A DNA stretch of 64,000 bases from the NCBI GenBank assembly GCA_018710845.1, contig DVJB01000062.1, forward strand, positions 62,001-126,000, read 5' to 3'. Of this stretch, positions 24,748-32,471 are shown one piece after another. This stretch comes from Candidatus Onthomonas avicola. GTDB lineage: Bacteria; Bacillota; Clostridia; Oscillospirales; Oscillospiraceae. Position 1 is the stretch's first letter, and each line of letters begins with the position of its first letter. The translations under genes were made by a program, and so were the position numbers. Below the pieces are notes generated by a model that worked only from the letters and a program-made list of their open reading frames with translations, had not been told where the DNA came from and searched no databases.

Positions 24748-26109
24748 TCAGAGCAGTGCGGCCAAGGCCTCCCGAATATTGTGGACGGGGATCAGCTGCA
24801 GGCCCGGGACATCCAGATCTTTGATCCCCCGTGCAGGAACCAGACACTTGGAAAAGCCCAGACGGCGAATTTCAGACAGACGCTGTCCCAGTGCGTTGAC
24901 GCTGCGGATCTCTCCGGTCAGGCCGACTTCGCCGACCGCGGCCAGATCGTCCGGCACAGGCTTGTCCCGAAAGCTGGAGGCCAATGCCAAGACCGCGGCC
25001 AGATCAGCGGCTGGCTCATTCAGGTTCAGGCCGCCGATCACATTGATGTAGGCATCACATCCGCCCAGACGCAGTCCGCCCCGTTTTTCCAGCACGGCCA
25101 GCAGCAGCATGGCGCGGTTGTAGTCTACCCCGTTACTGGTCCGCCGTGGGACGGAAAAGCTGCTGGGCGCGACCAATGCCTGTACCTCTGCCAATACAGG
25201 CCGTATGCCCTCCATCACACAGGTGACGCAGGTGCCTGGCGTACCGGTAGGACGACCGGACAGCAACATCTCCGACGGATTGGGAACTTCCCGCAATCCG
25301 GCGTCCATCATCTCAAAGACACCAATCTCGTCGGTGGCCCCAAAGCGATTTTTGGTCGCCCGCAGAATGCGGTAGGCGAGGTTCTGTTCTCCCTCGAAGG
25401 AGAGCACACAATCCACCATGTGCTCAAGCACCTTGGGTCCGGCAATAGAGCCCTCCTTATTGATATGGCCGATGACAAAGACGGTGATCCCGTGCCCCTT
25501 TGCCAGTTCCATCAGACGCATCGCGCAGGCCTTGACCTGCGCTACACTGCCGGGCAGAGAGTCGGAAGCGTCCTGATAGAGCGTCTGAATGGAATCCACG
25601 ATCAGGATTTCCGGTGCGGACGTCTCCACACTGTCCAGAATGCGGTTGAGATTGGTCTCCGCCAACAGGTAGAGTCCCTCCCCTGTCACCCCCAGCCGCT
25701 GCGCGCGCAGCTTGATCTGCCGCACAGACTCCTCGCCCGAGACATAGAGGACGCGGAAGGAGTGCGAGAGGTGGTCACAGATCTGGAGCATCAGCGTAGA
25801 TTTCCCGATTCCGGGACTTCCTCCCACCAACACTAGGGATCCGCGGACTGCGCCGCCGCCCAGGACCCGGTCCAGCTCTCCCATGCCAGTGGGAAAGCGG
25901 ATCTCCTCCTCCATCTCCACTTCGAGCAATGAGAGAACTCGCCCGCTCCCCTGTCCGCTGCTGCTGTTCCTGGAGGAGGCGGGCTTAGCCCGGCTGGCGG
26001 CCGGTTGCTCCACAATGGTATTCCAACTTCCACAGGCAGGGCATCTCCCCTGCCATTTTGGAAATTCATTCCCGCACTGGGTGCAGTAAAAAACAGATCG
26101 TGCTTTCAT
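24748..26109 (-). CDS. radA: DNA repair protein RadA/Sms
   Basis: A RecA-related hexameric helicase that extends recombination intermediates. The N-terminal zinc finger is C-x2-C...C-x2-C (CTQCGNEF, CPACGSW). Walker A is GGSPGIGKST, the RadA-specific motif reads KNRFGATDEIGVF, and the C-terminal Lon-protease-like domain ends the 453-residue protein. The gene follows the amidase gene on the same strand by 15 bp. Its own downstream region is interrupted by the rolling-circle element. Confidence 0.97.
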   Translation of the reverse strand: MKARSVFYCTQCGNEFPKWQGRCPACGSWNTIVEQPAASRAKPASSRNSSSGQGSGRVLSLLEVEMEEEIRFPTGMGELDRVLGGGAVRGSLVLVGGSPGIGKSTLMLQICDHLSHSFRVLYVSGEESVRQIKLRAQRLGVTGEGLYLLAETNLNRILDSVETSAPEILIVDSIQTLYQDASDSLPGSVAQVKACAMRLMELAKGHGITVFVIGHINKEGSIAGPKVLEHMVDCVLSFEGEQNLAYRILRATKNRFGATDEIGVFEMMDAGLREVPNPSEMLLSGRPTGTPGTCVTCVMEGIRPVLAEVQALVAPSSFSVPRRTSNGVDYNRAMLLLAVLEKRGGLRLGGCDAYINVIGGLNLNEPAADLAAVLALASSFRDKPVPDDLAAVGEVGLTGEIRSVNALGQRLSEIRRLGFSKCLVPARGIKDLDVPGLQLIPVHNIREALAALL

Positions 26110-26124
26110 GGTCAGTTCAAATCC

Positions 26125-26880
26125 TCAGTTCGTATTTTGAGCGCTGCTGTACCTCTGCTCCGCCTCCCCAGCTGGCAGAGGCAGAGAGAGATAGGCGCCG
26201 ATGATTGCCACAGACAGGCGGCACTGGTAGGGTTCCTCTAGAAGAAGCTGTGCCTCACCGGCATGGGAAAGAAAACCGCACTCTACCAGAATGGCAGGGC
26301 AGCTAATATGGCTCATCAGATAGATGTCGCTCGGAATCTCCTTAGCCTGCCGCCGGTTGTCTGGATTGACTACCTGGCGCAGTAACTCCTGTGTGTGAAG
26401 CGCCCAAGCCTCGCTCTCCTCTGTCGGGCGGTAAAACACCTGTGCACCCGAATAAGAGGAGTCCGGAAAGCTGTTCTGGTGGATGCTCAGCAGCACAGCC
26501 TGCTGCGCGCTATTCACCATCTCCACCCGGCGGGCGAGGTCCTCCCGTTTCTTCTCCCGCAGGCTTTCCGCTTCCGGACTCGCCAGGGAGCTGTCTTCTG
26601 TCCGCAGAAGCTCAACAGGAATGCCCATCAGCCCGGCAATCTGGTCGCACTTGAGCGCGATAGAGAGATTGATATCACTCTCCTTCTCCCCGGAGACGGA
26701 GACCGCTCCCCCATCCTCCCCGCCGTGGCCTGGATCAATCAGCAGGAGCGTTGTGCTGCGCCCAGCGGGAAAAAGCGCGGGCATGGTCTGACTCCCCTGC
26801 CAATACCAAAGGGCCAGAGAGAGCACCCCGGCCAGCAGAAGCAACGGCGGAATGACCTTCTGCAGCAGTACTTTTTGCAT
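26125..26880 (-). CDS. cwlD: N-acetylmuramoyl-L-alanine amidase, CwlD-like
   Basis: A 251-residue secreted or membrane-anchored zinc amidase (Amidase_3). An N-terminal hydrophobic segment (PPLLLLAGVLSLALWYW) precedes the catalytic domain. That domain carries LIDPGHGGEDGG (zinc His), SIHQNSF (second His) and ILVECGFLS (catalytic Glu). Size and layout fit CwlD, which makes muramic-delta-lactam in spore cortex, although vegetative amidases share the fold. A -10-like CATACGAT lies on the minus strand at 26901-26908, resembling a sigma-E box, but no good -35 accompanies it. Confidence 0.75.
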   Translation of the reverse strand: MQKVLLQKVIPPLLLLAGVLSLALWYWQGSQTMPALFPAGRSTTLLLIDPGHGGEDGGAVSVSGEKESDINLSIALKCDQIAGLMGIPVELLRTEDSSLASPEAESLREKKREDLARRVEMVNSAQQAVLLSIHQNSFPDSSYSGAQVFYRPTEESEAWALHTQELLRQVVNPDNRRQAKEIPSDIYLMSHISCPAILVECGFLSHAGEAQLLLEEPYQCRLSVAIIGAYLSLPLPAGEAEQRYSSAQNTN

Positions 26881-26923
26881 TCAACATCCCCTCCAGCGCA
26901 ATCGTATGCGCCAGAGCGGGCAT

Positions 26924-27736
26924 TTATCCGACGGTGAGGGAGACCAGCTTACCCAACACAACGTACCGCGCGTCCTGGAAGTCATAGGCGCAGGTAGAAA
27001 GCGTGACGACCCGGTCCTCTGTGCCTACCTCCACCGAGGCGCTGAAATCAGAGCGTGCGCGCTGCTCTGCCAGCCAGGAGGCATAGTCGCCTTCCGTGGC
27101 GAAGGTATACGTATAGACCGGAGCGTCGGCCGCGATGGTAAACCCGGCAAACAGCTCAATGGCATAGTTCCCTTCCGGTGTCAGCAGATAGACGACCGGG
27201 TGCGCTTCATAGTAGGACTGCTGTTCATAGTTTTCCAGAGAGCCAAACATGGAGCCGTTTCGCATGTGATGGCCGTAGATGACGGTGTTCTCGTCGGAGA
27301 AGCCGGCGCTATTCTGTGCGTCTACAAAAAGTGTCCCGTTGCTGTTCGACGTTCCATCGATCAGTCGGTGCAGATAGTAGTCGTTGTCCTCTCCCTGCAC
27401 GAGCGGATAGTTAATGACGGTATTGGGACAATAGAGCCAGCCGACGACATCGGGATTGATCTCCAGCAGCGCATCAAAATCCACCGTAATTCCGATGTCT
27501 TCCGTCTCCGGTGCGGATGCCCCCGGCGCTGCGGGTTCTGACTCCCCTTCCGTCGCCTCATCGTCCTCCCGCGTATCGGTTTCCATGTGGACCACCTGGG
27601 CGGCCACATCGGCGTATAAGTCATTGCCCGTCTGGTATACTTGATAAATTTCCCAGAGCTGCCAGCCTGAGTAGCAGAACAGCCCCAGGAAAAACACCAG
27701 CAATATCACCCGCAACACAGAGAAAAACATCTTCAT
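26924..27736 (-). CDS. srtB: Class B sortase
   Basis: A 270-residue transpeptidase that attaches surface proteins to peptidoglycan. The N-terminal transmembrane helix (VLRVILLVFFLGLFCY) is followed by an acidic linker and the sortase domain. The catalytic His lies in VIYGHHMRNGSMFG, the Cys at about 249 in TLSTCAYDF, and the Arg in DARYVVLGK. Length and motif spacing point to class B. I chose the ATG at 27736; ten upstream in-frame residues lack a ribosome-binding site. No LPXTG/NPQTN-type substrate gene was recognised in the window. Confidence 0.88.
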   Translation of the reverse strand: MKMFFSVLRVILLVFFLGLFCYSGWQLWEIYQVYQTGNDLYADVAAQVVHMETDTREDDEATEGESEPAAPGASAPETEDIGITVDFDALLEINPDVVGWLYCPNTVINYPLVQGEDNDYYLHRLIDGTSNSNGTLFVDAQNSAGFSDENTVIYGHHMRNGSMFGSLENYEQQSYYEAHPVVYLLTPEGNYAIELFAGFTIAADAPVYTYTFATEGDYASWLAEQRARSDFSASVEVGTEDRVVTLSTCAYDFQDARYVVLGKLVSLTVG

Positions 27737-27877
27737 AGCAAGCTCCACAGCTCCCGGCGCGGTCATAAAAATCAGTTTCTGCCGACAGATCTGTTCCCTG
27801 TCTGGCTCCGAATCTTACTATACCACGAACCGGTCGGAATGTCTACCGGCGTGCCGGGGAGAATTCCGTCCGATTCT

Positions 27878-27906
27878 GTCACCCATTCACCGGAGCGGAA
27901 TAGACT
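27878..27906 (+). promoter_or_regulatory. Possible sigma-E-like promoter of cotJ
   Basis: GTCACCCA (27878-27885), 13 bp, AATAGACT (27899-27906). It resembles the candidate upstream of yunB (GTCACCCT-N14-CATAGACT) and weakly the sigma-E consensus. cotJ is sigma-E-controlled in Bacillus. It gives a ~40-base leader to the TTG start at 27945. Confidence 0.4.
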
Positions 27907-27944
27907 GAAGCGAGGGAATTCCCTCTCAAAAAGGAGGAGATTGT

Positions 27945-28394
27945 TTGAATACGGAAAAAAAGGCGACGGCCGCCTGCCCGGCCGGGCAGGGACCGCTCCC
28001 CAGCTGCGCGCCGCTGGCCGTGCCCAGCGTCCCGATGCAGCAGCAGGCCGAGCAGCGGTACAGCCAGTCGGAGGCACTGGCCCAGGGGACACTGTTTCCC
28101 GGGTTGAATCTGCCTTTCCATCTGCAGGTCAAAGGGGCGCAGGTCCCCAGAACGCCGCTGTCTGAGCTGCAGGCGCTCTGCTTTGTGGTGCATGAGCTAG
28201 GCCTCTATCTGGATACCCACCCGGACGACGCGGAGGCGTTCCAGCTCTATCAGCGCTATACAGTGCTGGCGCAGGAAGGTCGCAGCCGCTATGTGGAACA
28301 GTATGGCCCCCTGATGCAGACGGACGCCGCGCTGGCCGACCACTACAACTGGCTCCACGATCCGTGGCCGTGGGACTATGAGGAGGGCAAATAA
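27945..28394 (+). CDS. Fused spore-coat protein CotJA-CotJB
   Basis: In most spore formers cotJA and cotJB are two short genes; here one 149-residue frame carries both. The CotJA-like part (about 15-62) contains the pattern SEALAQGTLFPGLNLPF. The CotJB-like part (about 68-149) contains LSELQALCFVVHELGLYLDTHPDD and ends HDPWPWDYEEG, both family hallmarks. The start is a TTG preceded by AAGGAGGAG. No in-frame stop or frameshift separates the halves. It directly abuts cotJC. These are minor inner-coat proteins associated with the CotJC Mn-catalase. Confidence 0.85.
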   Translation: MNTEKKATAACPAGQGPLPSCAPLAVPSVPMQQQAEQRYSQSEALAQGTLFPGLNLPFHLQVKGAQVPRTPLSELQALCFVVHELGLYLDTHPDDAEAFQLYQRYTVLAQEGRSRYVEQYGPLMQTDAALADHYNWLHDPWPWDYEEGK

Positions 28395-28589
28395 ATGTTT
28401 TTCTACGATAAAAAGCTGCAGTACCCTGTTAAAATCCAGAACACCAATCCGAAGCTGGCCGCAATTATTATCAGCCAGTATGGTGGACCGGACGGGGAAC
28501 TGGGCGCGTCGCTGCGATATCTCAGCCAGCGCTACGCGATGCCCTATCCGGAACTGAAGGGCCTGCTCACCGATATCGGTACCTCATAG
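28395..28589 (+). CDS. cotJC: cotJC, 5' segment (spore-coat Mn-catalase, interrupted)
   Basis: The first 63 codons are normal CotJC (MFFYDKKLQYPVKI..., GGPDGELGASLRYLSQR with a metal-ligand Glu, then LLTDIGT). The reading frame then runs into foreign sequence and stops at TAG 28587-28589. Family members continue directly with EELGH, which supplies further Mn ligands. That continuation is found intact 4.97 kb downstream at 33.55 kb. The product as encoded here (64 residues) cannot be active. The gene follows cotJAB without a gap. Confidence 0.92.
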   Translation: MFFYDKKLQYPVKIQNTNPKLAAIIISQYGGPDGELGASLRYLSQRYAMPYPELKGLLTDIGTS

Positions 28590-28601
28590 CCGATCAGGAA
28601 C

Positions 28602-30134
28602 TCAGCGTTCCCCGGACGGCGCATCTCCGTCAGTGGCTGACATCCGGCGACATGGCAGCCAAAAGGTCCAACGATAGGGCAGTCCGGTCAGCTGAAGGGT
28701 CAGGCGACGGTCCGCCCCGACAGAGGCTTTTGCCAGGAGCAGCAGGCAGGCCTCGTCATCCGCGCCGGCCCTACGCAGCAGAGCGGATATCCTGGTCAGT
28801 ACCCTTCCATCATCCGGCGGCGAGACGGCACTCTGCCGCAATTCCTCCAGCCGGGTTTGCAGCTGTTTGACGGTTTGCCGGTAATGGCGGCAGAGGCGGT
28901 CGCATTCCCGCTGTGTAATCTGGCCGGAAAAACAGGCGTCCAGGACCTGGTCCAGCTTTTTCTCAACGCCGGCGAGCTCCCGTTCCAGTCGAAGACGCTC
29001 CGTCTCTGACGGCAGGCTGCCGCGCAGGAGCGTGCCGATCATCTCTGCGACATGCTGCTCAGGCAGCGGCAGCGTGGCAAGGGCCTGCCGCAGGCAGTCG
29101 TAGACTTGCTCCTCCCGCAGGGTAATCCCGGGCCGGCAGCCGGGCGTTTGACAGCTCCAGCGGCGATACACCCTGCCGTGCGAATCGGTCCGCTGTCGGG
29201 GCAGAAAGGGCGCCCCACAGCGCGCGCAGCATATTTTCCCGGAGAGCGGATAGGTGCGTCCCGGACTGTTCGGCGATGGAGCGCGCAGGCGACGCGCAGA
29301 GAGCTCCTCTTGTACCCGTTCCCAGAGGGCACGCGGAACGATGGGTGGATGATGCTCCCTGAGGATGACCAGTGGCTCTTCCCCGCAGTTCCGACGCCTG
29401 GCGTGAGAGAGGTAATCGGGGGTGATGGTCTTTTTCTGCACCAGATCACCCACATACTTTTCATTCCGCAGCAGCTTGACCAGATAGCCGGCAGACCAGC
29501 GAGGGTGCCCGCTGGGAGACGGGATCCCCTCTGCCTCCAGGGCATGGGCAATCGCGCGGACACTTTTGCGCTCCAGGCCATACAGGCAGAAGATGTGGCG
29601 GACCACCTCCGCTTCCTCCGGGCAGATGTCCAGGACGCCGTGGGATAAACGGTAGCCGTATGGAGCGCGGCCGAATACCACACCCTGTTCCATACGGCGC
29701 TGCTGCCCCCACTTGACGCGTGATGAGGTACGCCGGCTCTCTTCCTGGGCCAGAGAAGCCATGATGGACAGCCGCAGCTCGGCATCAGCGTCCAGCGTGT
29801 GGATTCCATCGTTTAAAAAACAGACACCGATGCCGAAGCGCTTCAGCTCGCGCGTATAGGCGATCGTGTCCAGGATGTTGCGGGAAAAGCGGCTGACCTC
29901 CTTGGTCAAGATCAGTTGAAACTTCCCTGCCCTGGCATCCTCCAGCATTTGCAAAAAGGCCGCGCGGTGCCGGGTAGATGTGCCGGAAATCCCCTCATCG
30001 GCGTAGATCCGGTAGAGCGTCCAGCCGGCATGCGCGCGGATATACTGGTCAAAAAAGCGCTTTTGACTGTCAAAGGAGCTGGCCTGGTCTGCCCCGTCGG
30101 TGGAAACCCGGCAATAGGCCGCCACTGATTTCAT
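28602..30134 (-). CDS. Large serine recombinase of the cotJC element
   Basis: A 510-residue SpoIVCA-type recombinase. The resolvase domain has the nucleophile Ser11 in AAYCRVSTD, then YADEGISGT and LTKEVSRFSRN. The 'recombinase' DNA-binding domain follows (FGRAPYGYRLS...ERKSVRAIAHAL). Next come a zinc ribbon (CCARCGAPF...SCQTPGC) and a C-terminal coiled coil (ELAGVEKKLDQVLDACF). The ATG at 30134 overlaps the upstream small gene by ATGA; the in-frame extension above it is spurious. It would excise the element and so restore cotJC, as SpoIVCA does for sigK. A sigma-E-like promoter precedes the two-gene unit. Confidence 0.93.
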   Translation of the reverse strand: MKSVAAYCRVSTDGADQASSFDSQKRFFDQYIRAHAGWTLYRIYADEGISGTSTRHRAAFLQMLEDARAGKFQLILTKEVSRFSRNILDTIAYTRELKRFGIGVCFLNDGIHTLDADAELRLSIMASLAQEESRRTSSRVKWGQQRRMEQGVVFGRAPYGYRLSHGVLDICPEEAEVVRHIFCLYGLERKSVRAIAHALEAEGIPSPSGHPRWSAGYLVKLLRNEKYVGDLVQKKTITPDYLSHARRRNCGEEPLVILREHHPPIVPRALWERVQEELSARRLRAPSPNSPGRTYPLSGKICCARCGAPFLPRQRTDSHGRVYRRWSCQTPGCRPGITLREEQVYDCLRQALATLPLPEQHVAEMIGTLLRGSLPSETERLRLERELAGVEKKLDQVLDACFSGQITQRECDRLCRHYRQTVKQLQTRLEELRQSAVSPPDDGRVLTRISALLRRAGADDEACLLLLAKASVGADRRLTLQLTGLPYRWTFWLPCRRMSATDGDAPSGER

Positions 30135-30304
30135 AGGCCGCTGAGCTGGGCTGCCGCCCGCCGATATTGCCCTTCGGTCAGGCAGCCGTCTTTGCGCAGC
30201 AGGAGCAAAACGGCGCAGCCCAGCGCGGTCTGAAAGGCGGGATAGCTCTGCCAGGGTATTGTCTCCGGGCAGTCGGTCTCCCAGTGGGAAAAAGCATCTT
30301 GCAT
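30131..30304 (-). CDS. Small protein coupled to the recombinase, candidate directionality factor
   Basis: A 57-residue protein (MQDAFSHWETD...) whose stop overlaps the recombinase start (ATGA). An AGGAGG ribosome-binding site lies 8 bases before the ATG; a GTG three codons upstream is less well placed. The C-terminal half, LLLRKDGCLTEGQYRRA, has the Leu-rich 'xLLxxGxLTExxYxxA' look of SHOCT-like short helices. Large serine recombinases need a small partner (recombination directionality factor) to excise. This gene's coupling makes it the obvious candidate, but that function is inference. Confidence 0.7.
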   Translation of the reverse strand: MQDAFSHWETDCPETIPWQSYPAFQTALGCAVLLLLRKDGCLTEGQYRRAAAQLSGL

Positions 30305-30324
30305 GGCACACACCTCCTGCCCAA

Positions 30325-30353
30325 AGGGTATGCGGCAGAAAAGTCAGTCTGAC
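30325..30353 (-). promoter_or_regulatory. Sigma-E-like promoter of the recombinase unit
   Basis: On the minus strand, GTCAGACT (30346-30353), a 13-bp spacer and CATACCCT (30325-30332). The -10 matches the sigma-E consensus CATACAMT at 7 of 8 positions, the -35 matches GTCATATT at 6 of 8. It fits in the 56-bp gap between the nuclease stop and the small gene, leaving a very short leader. spoIVCA of Bacillus is also sigma-E-dependent. Confidence 0.6.
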
Positions 30354-30360
30354 CTCCCGT

Positions 30361-31245
30361 TTACGGCTGGCAGAGACCGCAGGGCGTGTACCCATCCGCG
30401 ATCAGGTCATCGCGGCTGCCGGTGTAGTTCTCCCGGTTGGACGCACTCATGGTTTCAACCCCGGAGCAGTCCGGGAGGTGAAACTTCTTGGAGCGGGTGT
30501 TGAGCACGTATTCCTGCCGCTCAGTGTGTTCTGAGGATTCGGAGGAAGCCAGGCAGCTCTCTCCTGTGGCGTAGTCAATGCTTACGCCCGGCTGGCAGTT
30601 ATAGACATACACATCAAAGCAGACACCCTCTCCCCCGTCTTCCACACTCAGCGCCTCCATCCGGACTCCGCTGGCCACCAGATTGTCCCCTTCGTAGATG
30701 GGGGTGACGCGGTAGAGCACATGGTGCGATGTCTCCGTCACATAATCGGCCACCATCTCCTCGAACGGGAGCATCCCCTCCACATTGAAGTAGCGGGTGC
30801 CGGTGATCAGATTTTCCTCGTTGGCGTTCTCCCCGCTCAGTTGGTAGCCGATCAGATGGCAGCGGTTGTAGAGGTATCCGCCGTCCACACAGTCATATTC
30901 CACACTGTGCCAGCCGCTCGGCTCGACCTGGCCGATATCCCCGCGCTCCTCGTCCGGCATCAGGTCAGTTCCAATATTGGCATACGCGGCGCCGCAGCGG
31001 CCCAGGCTGTCAAGCGGTCTGTAGGTCTCGAAGGAGACGGTTGTCAGCTCTTCCTCAGAAAAATCTGGACAGTTGTCTTCCAGCACGACGTACGGCGTCC
31101 CGGAAAAGTCCGGAATCTCCTCCAGAGAGAGCTCGGAGACCGTCTCGGCTGTACCCGACTGCCCCGAGATCCTCCACTGGCAGGCAGTCATCGAGAGGCA
31201 GAGCGACAGGCACAGGAACAGGATCATCAGACGGAAACGATTCAT
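30361..31245 (-). CDS. Lipoprotein DNA/RNA non-specific nuclease
   Basis: A 294-residue protein with a lipoprotein signal (LCLSMTAC, lipobox Cys at about 22). The catalytic region reads YNRCHLIGYQLSGENANEENL, a variant of the DRGH box of EndA/NucA-type beta-beta-alpha-metal nucleases (DRGHLIA in classical members). A C-terminal module, LNTRSKKFHLPDCSGV...GYTPCGLC, has the His/Cys pattern of small Ada-like metal-binding tails found on such nucleases. It lies within the cotJC element as probable cargo. Roles in DNA uptake or nutrient scavenging are possible. ATG chosen at 31245 with GGAGG upstream. Confidence 0.78.
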   Translation of the reverse strand: MNRFRLMILFLCLSLCLSMTACQWRISGQSGTAETVSELSLEEIPDFSGTPYVVLEDNCPDFSEEELTTVSFETYRPLDSLGRCGAAYANIGTDLMPDEERGDIGQVEPSGWHSVEYDCVDGGYLYNRCHLIGYQLSGENANEENLITGTRYFNVEGMLPFEEMVADYVTETSHHVLYRVTPIYEGDNLVASGVRMEALSVEDGGEGVCFDVYVYNCQPGVSIDYATGESCLASSESSEHTERQEYVLNTRSKKFHLPDCSGVETMSASNRENYTGSRDDLIADGYTPCGLCQP

Positions 31246-31301
31246 CGAGATAATTCCTCCTCTAAGGAAAGCTGAAATCATGAAAAGAAATGGAAAACCG
31301 G

Positions 31302-31351
31302 TTGAATTCCAGGGGAAAATCGACTACAATAGATATATGAAAAAATCATAT
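31302..31351 (+). promoter_or_regulatory. Sigma-A promoter and inverted-repeat operator of the element's sugar kinase
   Basis: TTGAAT (31302-31307), a 17-bp spacer, TACAAT (31325-31330). Immediately downstream ATATGA-AAAAA-TCATAT (31335-31351) is a short inverted repeat placed where a repressor would block initiation. The kinase ATG follows at 31383 with AAGGAGG. Confidence 0.65.
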
Positions 31352-31382
31352 CAAAATCTTCCGCAAAAAGGAGGCCGTCGCG

Positions 31383-32471
31383 ATGGAACATACAAATCCT
31401 CTGCTTGACCACGATCAGAATCTGAAAAAGTTTATCACCATTGGAGAGATCATGCTGCGTCTCACGCCGCCCAACTATGAAAAAATCCGCATGGCCAGCA
31501 GCTTTGAGGCCAGCTATGGCGGCAGCGAGGCCAATATCGCACTGGCATTGGCCAATCTTGGCATCGACAGCACGTTTTTCAGCGTTGTGCCGAACAACAG
31601 CCTGGGAAAGAGCGCCATCCGCATGCTGCGCAGCAATGACGTGCACTGCACTCCCATGATTCTCAGCACCCCGGAAGAGACGCCGACGCACCGGCTTGGG
31701 ACCTACTATCTCGAAACCGGCTACGGCATCCGGGCCAGTAAGGTGACCTATGACCGGAAGCACAGCGCCATCACGGAATATGATTTCAGTCGGGTCGACC
31801 TGGATGCATTGCTGGACGGATTTGACTGGCTGCACCTGAGCGGCATCACGCCGGCACTTGGCCCTAACTGCCGGCAGCTGGTTCTCGATACGCTTCGGGT
31901 TGCCCGGGAGAAGGGCATGACCATCAGCTTTGACGGCAACTTCCGCAGTGCCCTCTGGTCCTGGGATGAGGCGCGGGATTTCTGTACCCAGTGTCTGCCC
32001 TACATCGATGTCCTGCTGGGAATCGAACCCTACCATCTCTGGCGCGACGAGGACGACCACAGTAAGGGAGACTGGAAGGACGGCATCCCGCTTCAGCCGA
32101 GCTATGAGCAGCAGGACATGATCTTTGAGGCGTTCCTGGCTCGGTACCCCAACCTGAAATGTATTGCCCGGCACGTCCGCTATGCGCACAGCGGCAGCGA
32201 AAACAGCTTGAAGGCGTATATGTGGTATGAAGGACATACCTTTGAGAGCAAGCTCTTTACCTTCAACATTTTGGACCGGGTCGGCGGCGGCGACGCCTTT
32301 GCCAGCGGGCTCATCTACGCGATGATCCACAACTACCGGCCGATGGACATGATCAATTTTGCGGTTGCCAGTTCGGCTATCAAGCACACGATCCATGGCG
32401 ATGCCAATATCACAGATGACGCGCAGACCATCCGGGACCTGATGAACATGAACTACGACATTCGCCGCTAA
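31383..32471 (+). CDS. PfkB-family sugar kinase, KdgK-like (intact)
   Basis: A 362-residue ribokinase-family protein resembling 2-keto-3-deoxygluconate kinase. The substrate-side motif GGSEANIALALANLG and the C-terminal signature LDRVGGGDAFASGLIYA are intact, including the catalytic Asp. It is closely related in layout to the operon kdgK at 35 kb (both have FGELM/IGEIMLRL near the N-terminus and ITPALGPN). It lies inside the cotJC intervening element, on the opposite strand from the recombinase. Its stop overlaps the convergent kinase by 4 bp. It could supply the activity missing from the damaged operon copy. Confidence 0.82.
   Translation: MEHTNPLLDHDQNLKKFITIGEIMLRLTPPNYEKIRMASSFEASYGGSEANIALALANLGIDSTFFSVVPNNSLGKSAIRMLRSNDVHCTPMILSTPEETPTHRLGTYYLETGYGIRASKVTYDRKHSAITEYDFSRVDLDALLDGFDWLHLSGITPALGPNCRQLVLDTLRVAREKGMTISFDGNFRSALWSWDEARDFCTQCLPYIDVLLGIEPYHLWRDEDDHSKGDWKDGIPLQPSYEQQDMIFEAFLARYPNLKCIARHVRYAHSGSENSLKAYMWYEGHTFESKLFTFNILDRVGGGDAFASGLIYAMIHNYRPMDMINFAVASSAIKHTIHGDANITDDAQTIRDLMNMNYDIRR

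Noticed and set aside
28395..28589. cotJC 5' part as a decayed pseudogene
   Set aside because: The frame is undamaged up to the junction and the missing part is intact and in frame at the other element end, which decay would not preserve.
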